Positions 15,382 to 19,730 of a stretch of 19,730 nucleotides of DNA are shown in pieces; position 1 is the first letter of the stretch, and each line of letters starts with the position of its first letter. The stretch is taken from NCBI GenBank assembly GCA_038327555.1, contig JBBQLD010000027.1, positions 1-19,730 on the forward strand. Reading direction: 5' to 3'. This DNA is from M3007 sp038327555. GTDB taxonomy: Bacteria > Bacteroidota > Bacteroidia > Chitinophagales > Saprospiraceae. Below the pieces are notes generated by a model. That model did not search any database and was not told where the DNA came from. It worked only from the letters and a program-made list of their open reading frames with translations. A program made the position numbers and the translations under genes.

Positions 15382-17146
15382 AAGCCGCCACAGCCACCGA
15401 AAACTGCTTTTCATACAATTCCTTGTACTTCCCGTTTTCGATTTCCACCAGTGCTTCGTGCGGACCAAATTCCTGCACCTGCCCTTTGTCAAGCACTAAA
15501 ATATTGGTGGCCCGTCGAATTGTGCTAAGCCGGTGCGCAATGATGATACTCGTGCGACGGGCAATCAGTTTTTCGATTGCGTGTTGAATAATGGACTCCG
15601 ATTCAGGGTCAATAGAAGACGTTGCTTCGTCCAAAATCAAAATTTCAGGGTTAAAAACCAGGGCTCGAACAAACGAAATCAATTGCCGCTGCCCCATAGA
15701 AAGGGTTGCCCCACGTTCCATGACCTGATATTGATACCCACCGGGGAGTTTTTTGATAAACTTGTGCGCCCCAATCATTTTGGCGGCTTCGATGACTTGC
15801 GCTTCCGAAATATTCGGATCGCGCAGGGTAATGTTTTCCAACACCGTGCCGGAAAAAAGGAACACATCCTGCAGTACCACGGCGATATTTCGACGCACGG
15901 CATACACATCGTAATCGTGAATATCGCGTCCGTCAATGCGGATTTGCCCCTGCTGAATTTCGTAAAAACGGTTGAGCAGGCTGATAATGGTCGTCTTACC
16001 GCTGCCAGTGCTGCCTACAATGGCAAGCGTTTCGCCAGGGTTTATGTTGAACGACACGTCTTTTAATACGGCATCCGTTTCGAGGTTCTCAGAATAAGAA
16101 AACCAGACTTTGTCAAAGGCTACTTCGCCGCGCAACTTTTCAGGTGCAAGGGTTCCCGTATTCTGCACCGTGTCGTTATTTTCCAGTAATTTAAACACCC
16201 GTTCTGCGGCTATAAGGCCCATTTGAAGGGTATTAAATTTGTCAGCCAACATTCTAATCGGGCGGTATAGCATCGAAATGTACAGTGGAAAAGCAATCAG
16301 TACCCCGATGGTTATCTCTTCGCTGAGTACCTCGCCTGCGCCATACCAGACCATTAGACCCAGCGAGAGTGCCGATATGATATCGACTACCGGGAAAAAG
16401 ATGGCGTAGGCGAAAATGGCTTTCAGATTAGCAGAAGTGTAGTCGCGATTGATTTGGCGGAATTTATCCCCCTCGCGTCCTTCTGCGTTGAAAATCTGCA
16501 CGATACGCATTCCACTGATACGTTCTTGCAAAAACGAATTCATTGTGGCGATGTGATTGCGCACGTTTTCGTAACTCTTTCGCACACTTTCTTTGAACTG
16601 GAAACTCCCCCAAATGAGGAGCGGGAATACCGAAAGCACAACCAAGGTTAATTTCCAGGAAGTAAAAAACATCACCACCAGCACCGCCAGGATCGTAGTC
16701 AAATCTGCCAAAATGGTCACGCTGCCCTCACTAAAAATGGTATTGATCGCTTCAATGTCGTTAATGGTTCGGGTGCTGCTCTGACCGATAGGTGTTTTAT
16801 CAAAGTATTTGAGATTCAGCGAAGTAATGTGGTTGAATACTCTAATCCGCAGGTCGCGGATAGTTGCCTGACCAAGCCAATCCGCGTGGTAAAGGAAAAA
16901 ATAGCGCAGAATAACTTCCAGAATCAACACCCCCAAAATAATGCAGGCCATCATGGTCAGGCCGCTCACATCGCCGGGGAGGATGTATTTGTCTACCATC
17001 GTTTCGATGAGTTTGGGCCGCAAAACAGCGAGCGGGGACAGGACAAGGGTAAGCCCAACGGTGAGCCAGAAAACCCGGATGTAGGGTTTTACCATGCGCA
17101 TCACTTGGCGGAAGAGGGAGAAATTGAATTTTTGAGTGTCAGCCAT
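15380..17146 (-). CDS. ABC transporter, fused permease and ATPase (MsbA/multidrug type)
   Basis: A 588-residue half-transporter of the exporter type, likely acting as a homodimer in the inner membrane to flip lipids or extrude drugs. The start is ATG 17144-17146; a further upstream Met adds eight residues. The membrane domain (about 25-310) has six helices. The nucleotide-binding domain follows, with Walker A GSTGSGKTT at 378-386, Q-loop in VVLQDVFLFSGT, signature LSMGQRQ at 482-488, Walker B ILILDEATSS at 502-511 and H-loop His538 in IIAHRLST. All catalytic residues are present, so it should be active. The substrate cannot be deduced. It is separated by 167 bases from exodeoxyribonuclease III upstream. 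Confidence 0.95.
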   Translation of the reverse strand: MADTQKFNFSLFRQVMRMVKPYIRVFWLTVGLTLVLSPLAVLRPKLIETMVDKYILPGDVSGLTMMACIILGVLILEVILRYFFLYHADWLGQATIRDLRIRVFNHITSLNLKYFDKTPIGQSSTRTINDIEAINTIFSEGSVTILADLTTILAVLVVMFFTSWKLTLVVLSVFPLLIWGSFQFKESVRKSYENVRNHIATMNSFLQERISGMRIVQIFNAEGREGDKFRQINRDYTSANLKAIFAYAIFFPVVDIISALSLGLMVWYGAGEVLSEEITIGVLIAFPLYISMLYRPIRMLADKFNTLQMGLIAAERVFKLLENNDTVQNTGTLAPEKLRGEVAFDKVWFSYSENLETDAVLKDVSFNINPGETLAIVGSTGSGKTTIISLLNRFYEIQQGQIRIDGRDIHDYDVYAVRRNIAVVLQDVFLFSGTVLENITLRDPNISEAQVIEAAKMIGAHKFIKKLPGGYQYQVMERGATLSMGQRQLISFVRALVFNPEILILDEATSSIDPESESIIQHAIEKLIARRTSIIIAHRLSTIRRATNILVLDKGQVQEFGPHEALVEIENGKYKELYEKQFSVAVAA

Positions 17147-17313
17147 GTAAGGGACGGGTGAAAAACGCAAAAGATAAAACCACTAAATTTGAAACCAGTT
17201 TATGCAAATACAAATTCCCAAACCAATTTATGGAGGCAAGGTTTTGGTCACAACACAATACTCGCACACGGATTGAATAGATGTAACTGATTTTAGACTA
17301 CGGGACATTTATT

Positions 17314-18081
17314 TTATAAATCAATCAAAATTTTAACCGGGCAATGATCCGAATGCACCACATCGTTTAATTGGCGGGCGTAAGATATCTTATCTTTCAA
17401 ATTATCAGTTACCGCTTGATAGTCAATACGCCAGCCCTTGTTGTTCCCGCGTGATCCTGCCCGAAAACTCCACCAACTGTATTCTTTCAATTCGGGATTT
17501 TTAAATCGGAAGGCATCCGTGAAGCCGCTTGCCAGCCAATTCGTCATCCAGCCCCGTTCCTCTGGCAAAAAGCCTGAACTATTTTTGTTGCCTTTTGGGT
17601 CGTGAATGTCAATCTCCTCATGCGCAATATTGTAATCGCCGACGATAATGAGCTTTGGACGTTCCTTGCGCAATGCCTCTACCCAACCAGAAAAATAGCT
17701 TAGAAATTTTAGCTTAAAATCTTGACGAACATCGCCCGTGGTGCCGGAAGGGAAATAGCAATTGAGCAAGGTCCAGTCGCCAAAATCAGTGCGAAGAATA
17801 CGGCCTTCTCCATCGTAACCCGGCATGCCGCAGCCTTGCGCCACATGACTGGGGGCTTTTTTGGAAAAAGTGGCCACCCCGCTGTAGCCCTTTTTTTCGG
17901 CAGAAAACCAGTGGTGATGGTAACCCAAAGCTTCAAGCTCTAAGATTGGAACATCACTTTGCCGTGCCTTGATTTCTTGCAGACAAATGATGTCAGGCTT
18001 CTCTTCGGCCATCCATTCCCAAAGTCCCTTGGAGATGGCGGATCGGATGCCGTTGACGTTGTAGGTGATTATATTTAGCAT
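17314..18081 (-). CDS. xth: exodeoxyribonuclease III / AP endonuclease
   Basis: A 255-residue Mg-dependent nuclease of the ExoIII/APE1 family that cuts DNA at abasic sites and trims 3' ends during base excision repair. The active-site set is complete: Asn10 (YNVNGIR), Glu36 (LQEIK), Tyr109 (NCYFPSG), Asp149 and Asn151 (GDYNIAH), Asp220 (GWRIDY) and Asp245-His246 (SDHCP). Length and lack of signal peptide suit a cytoplasmic enzyme. It begins 35 bases after the stop of the TrpF-like gene on the same strand, so the two are probably cotranscribed from the divergent promoter region near 18850. Confidence 0.96.
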   Translation of the reverse strand: MLNIITYNVNGIRSAISKGLWEWMAEEKPDIICLQEIKARQSDVPILELEALGYHHHWFSAEKKGYSGVATFSKKAPSHVAQGCGMPGYDGEGRILRTDFGDWTLLNCYFPSGTTGDVRQDFKLKFLSYFSGWVEALRKERPKLIIVGDYNIAHEEIDIHDPKGNKNSSGFLPEERGWMTNWLASGFTDAFRFKNPELKEYSWWSFRAGSRGNNKGWRIDYQAVTDNLKDKISYARQLNDVVHSDHCPVKILIDL

Positions 18082-18116
18082 AGGTGTTTTTTTGTTATTG
18101 GAGGTTATGGGTATCC

Positions 18117-18743
18117 CTATTCGATCCCCAAAGATTCAAAAACATCATCGATCTGGTCATAAGATTTAACGCCCACTTGTTCCTCTTCACCACCTACAAT
18201 ACTCAAGCCGGAGAGGCCGAGTGTTTCCAGAATTTCAGGCCAATCTGATGCATAGAGGTCTGCTTGAAGCAACGACGGCCTCAAGCCAAACACTTCGCGC
18301 CAGAAATCCTGTGCTGCATAAAATGTTGATTTTGAAATACTTGTTCTAGAAAAATTAAACAGAAAAATATCCACCTGCGCAGCAAACGCCTTAAGCTCAG
18401 CAATGGAAAAGGTAAGCCCTTGTTCCGCTATTTCTATTTCCAGCATAACCTCCAGTCCTTCCAATTCGGACAGTTGAGCCCCATGATTTTTAGCCGAAAC
18501 CTGCACCACATCCAAGCCATAAAAATTGGCAGCTTCACGAACCACTCGGATGGGTGTGCGATTGAATTCTCCTACAATTTTCGGGCCTGCCACCCACTCG
18601 CGGATAGCTTTCATGTACATCGGATCGAGGTAACCCTCGGTGCCTTCTTCGAGGTTAAACCCAAGATAATCAACCTCCTTGGCAGCAAAATAACGCGCAT
18701 CGGTGAGGTGAGCGACGCGAGATGCTTTAATTAGTGTGGACAT
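18117..18743 (-). CDS. TrpF-like (beta/alpha)8 barrel protein lacking catalytic residues
   Basis: A 208-residue protein that aligns by eye with phosphoribosylanthranilate isomerase (TrpF): IKASRVAHLTDARYF stands for the KICGIT motif, VDYLGFNL for GADAIGFVF, GPKIVGEFN for the VGVF strand, and LDVVQVSA for the QLHG strand. The catalytic positions are not kept. The general-base Cys of KICG reads Ser, and the general-acid Asp of the LLLD strand reads Asn (FLFNFS). The Arg of the SPR/SKR loop and the His of QLHG are also replaced. No other trp gene is near, so a role in tryptophan synthesis looks unlikely. I start at ATG 18741-18743; an in-frame ATG at 18755 lies in the end of the inverted-repeat arm. 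It is probably cotranscribed with xth. Confidence 0.7.
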   Translation of the reverse strand: MSTLIKASRVAHLTDARYFAAKEVDYLGFNLEEGTEGYLDPMYMKAIREWVAGPKIVGEFNRTPIRVVREAANFYGLDVVQVSAKNHGAQLSELEGLEVMLEIEIAEQGLTFSIAELKAFAAQVDIFLFNFSRTSISKSTFYAAQDFWREVFGLRPSLLQADLYASDWPEILETLGLSGLSIVGGEEEQVGVKSYDQIDDVFESLGIE

Positions 18744-18847
18744 TTTTTTTGTCATTTTTACCCGCCGAAGCCTTTTTACCCGCCGAAGCTTCAGCATAGC
18801 AGGGGAGGCGTAGCAGGGGGTCATTGGGATATATTGAAATTTAGCCG

Positions 18848-18855
18848 CAAATTTA
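18848..18855 (-). promoter_or_regulatory. candidate -7 element (TAAATTTG) for the TrpF-like/xth pair
   Basis: Minus-strand TAAATTTG fits TAnnTTTG and lies 105 bases before the TrpF-like start, inside the inverted-repeat loop. No TTTG is visible at -33, so it is a weak prediction. Confidence 0.35.
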
Positions 18856-18885
18856 AGTAAAGCGCGTCCACTACGAAGCTGAGAT

Positions 18886-18913
18886 TTTGGAGATTGGGCT
18901 TTTGTTACCTTTG
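18886..18913 (+). promoter_or_regulatory. candidate promoter (TTTG - 16 bp - TACCTTTG) for the membrane fusion protein gene
   Basis: TTTG at 18886-18889 and TACCTTTGC from 18906 form both boxes of the Bacteroidota promoter, although the 16-base spacer is slightly short. Transcription would begin near 18920 and give a leader of about 250 bases that holds the right inverted-repeat arm and two further repeat copies. Confidence 0.5.
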
Positions 18914-19037
18914 CACGCTTGCAAAATCTTTCTGCCGTATTTCAATGGGTATATTTAGTCAATGAACCAGTCACGACCCTTCTACGCCTCCCCTCCTATG
19001 CTGAAGCTTCGGCGGGTAAAAAGGCTTCGGCGGGTAA

Positions 19038-19141
19038 AAATGACGACCCTCCTACGCCAAGGCTTCGGCGGGTAAAAATGACGAAATGACCCCAATGACG
19101 AAATGACGACCCTCCTACGCCAAGGCTTCGGCGGGTAAAAA
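19038..19141 (+). repeat. 41-bp direct repeat pair with an ATGAC linker, each carrying an 11-codon mini-ORF
   Basis: Copies 19038-19078 and 19101-19141 are identical over 41 bases, separated by 22 bases made of AATGACGAAATGACC-type sequence. Each copy contains an 11-codon frame MTTLLRQGFGG followed by TAA (19040-19075 and 19103-19138). The linker shares a 16-base word with the satellite at 6363-6547. The mini-ORFs may be a by-product of the repeat; nothing shows that they are translated. Confidence 0.8.
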
Positions 19142-19172
19142 CGCCCCCAATACTCACATTCAATTCTCTGTT

Positions 19173-19730
19173 TTGAAAAATCGCTCCCTACTCTGGCTCC
19201 TCCTCCTCCTCCTTGTGGCATTTGCTGCCTGGAAACTTTTTTCCAATAAAAAACAACTGGATCAAGAAGCTGAACTTTCCAAATTGACCCGTGCTTTCGT
19301 CCCCGTAGACGTGGTAGCCCCAAAGCTGGAAACCCTCGCCAATCATCTGGAAGCAGATGGTATTTTTCTGCCTTTTAAGGAAATGTTCGTCATTTCCGAA
19401 ACCGCTGGGCGCGTGGTGGAAACCTACAAAAACAAAGGCGAATGGCTCAATGAAGGCGAAATCATCGCCAAAGTGGACGATGAACTCCTGCGCATCGAAC
19501 TCGAAGCCACACAGGCCAACCTCGCCAAACTCCGCAAAGACAAAGAACGCCTCACCAACCTCATTGAAGGGGAAGCTGCGCCCAAAAACAAGATAGAAGA
19601 CGTTGACCTCGGTATCCTTACCGCCGAAGCCAAAGAGAAAGGGCTGAAAAAACAGATCGCCAACACGAGTATCAAAGCGCCCATGACCGGCACTCTGGGC
19701 ATGCGTTTTATCGAGCGTGGAAGCGTCATC
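19173..19730 (+). CDS. RND efflux membrane fusion protein (HlyD/AcrA family), 3' end outside window
   Basis: The first 186 residues of a periplasmic adaptor that links an inner-membrane RND pump to an outer-membrane channel. An N-terminal anchor helix (LLWLLLLLLVAFAAWKLF) is followed by the beta-barrel/lipoyl entry text VPVDVVAPKLETLANHLEADG. The first lipoyl half-motif is ETAGRVVETYKNKGEWLNEGEIIAKVDD, then an alpha-hairpin (LRIELEATQANLAKLRKDKERL). The second lipoyl half begins at IKAPMTGTLGMRFIERGSVI, where the window ends. No ATG exists in frame after the TGA at 19104-19106, so the start must be TTG 19173 or another non-ATG codon. The gene is divergent from the TrpF-like gene. The RND pump itself would lie beyond the edge. 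Confidence 0.88.
   Translation, partial: MKNRSLLWLLLLLLVAFAAWKLFSNKKQLDQEAELSKLTRAFVPVDVVAPKLETLANHLEADGIFLPFKEMFVISETAGRVVETYKNKGEWLNEGEIIAKVDDELLRIELEATQANLAKLRKDKERLTNLIEGEAAPKNKIEDVDLGILTAEAKEKGLKKQIANTSIKAPMTGTLGMRFIERGSVI

Larger units (their letters stand above)
18751..19044. repeat. 67-bp inverted repeat flanking a divergent promoter region
   Basis: The arms 18751-18817 and 18978-19044 are reverse complements over 67 bases with two mismatches, enclosing 160 bases. Each arm carries two copies of CTTCGGCGGGTAAAAA and the C-rich CTACGCCTCCCCT. The enclosed region contains candidate -7 elements for both strands. As a result both divergent transcripts would carry nearly the same leader sequence. 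The right arm is followed by related direct repeats. Confidence 0.88.

Noticed and set aside
15533..16066. 177-codon plus-strand frame
   Set aside because: It is the antisense shadow of the ABC transporter nucleotide-binding domain.
18744..18824. Longer N-terminus for the TrpF-like protein (MTPCYASPAMLKLRR...)
   Set aside because: The extra residues are encoded by the inverted-repeat arm and do not belong to the barrel; the first barrel strand begins at MSTLIKAS.
18982..19323. Minus-strand frame with PPKPWRRRVV repeats
   Set aside because: It arises from the GC-rich repeats and is antisense to the leader and start of the membrane fusion protein gene.

Overview
The window looks like a piece of a Bacteroidota chromosome, most likely of the Saprospiria/Haliscomenobacter type. 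The grounds are the families present (BatD, DUF2480, DUF4197, a YjgP/YjgQ-type LPS permease, a metG with a fused C-terminal tRNA-binding domain), the absence of clear Shine-Dalgarno sequences, and several TAnnTTTG-type promoter elements typical of this phylum. The phylum is a fairly safe inference; the narrower placement is a guess. No tRNA, rRNA, CRISPR array, phage gene or transposase is visible.

Layout. 1-9201 is almost entirely minus strand. Read in the direction of transcription it holds: a PhoD-like secreted phosphatase, scpB, a DUF2480 protein, an LptF/LptG permease, a small antitoxin-like gene overlapping a PIN-domain toxin-like gene, metG, a short BatD-like secreted protein, and batD, which runs off the left edge. 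9399-13414 is plus strand: a frame-disrupted small secreted protein, dprA, a PhoA-type alkaline phosphatase and a GH113-like glycosidase, the last three forming a tight cluster. 13462-18743 returns to the minus strand: a DUF4197 lipoprotein, an SGNH-like membrane-anchored protein, an ABC exporter, exodeoxyribonuclease III and a TrpF-like protein that lacks the catalytic residues of TrpF. At 19173 a divergent RND-type membrane fusion protein begins and leaves the right edge.

The genes are mostly housekeeping and envelope functions and I see no large new gene system. The unusual layer is in the spacers. Nearly every longer intergenic region holds its own repetitive, palindrome-rich DNA: a 34-bp hairpin plus a 64-bp inverted repeat upstream of batD; an ATGAC-based satellite palindrome upstream of the LptF-like gene; nine palindromic units filling the scpB/DUF2480 spacer; a 14-bp tandem repeat between convergent genes; a 48-bp tandem duplication at the end of the ABC gene; and a 67-bp inverted repeat that puts nearly the same leader on two divergent transcripts. 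Several of these repeats include the start or stop codon of the neighbouring gene. The other points for a second look are the frame break at a slippery T-run at 9647-9653, the TrpF-like protein, and the small PIN module next to metG.
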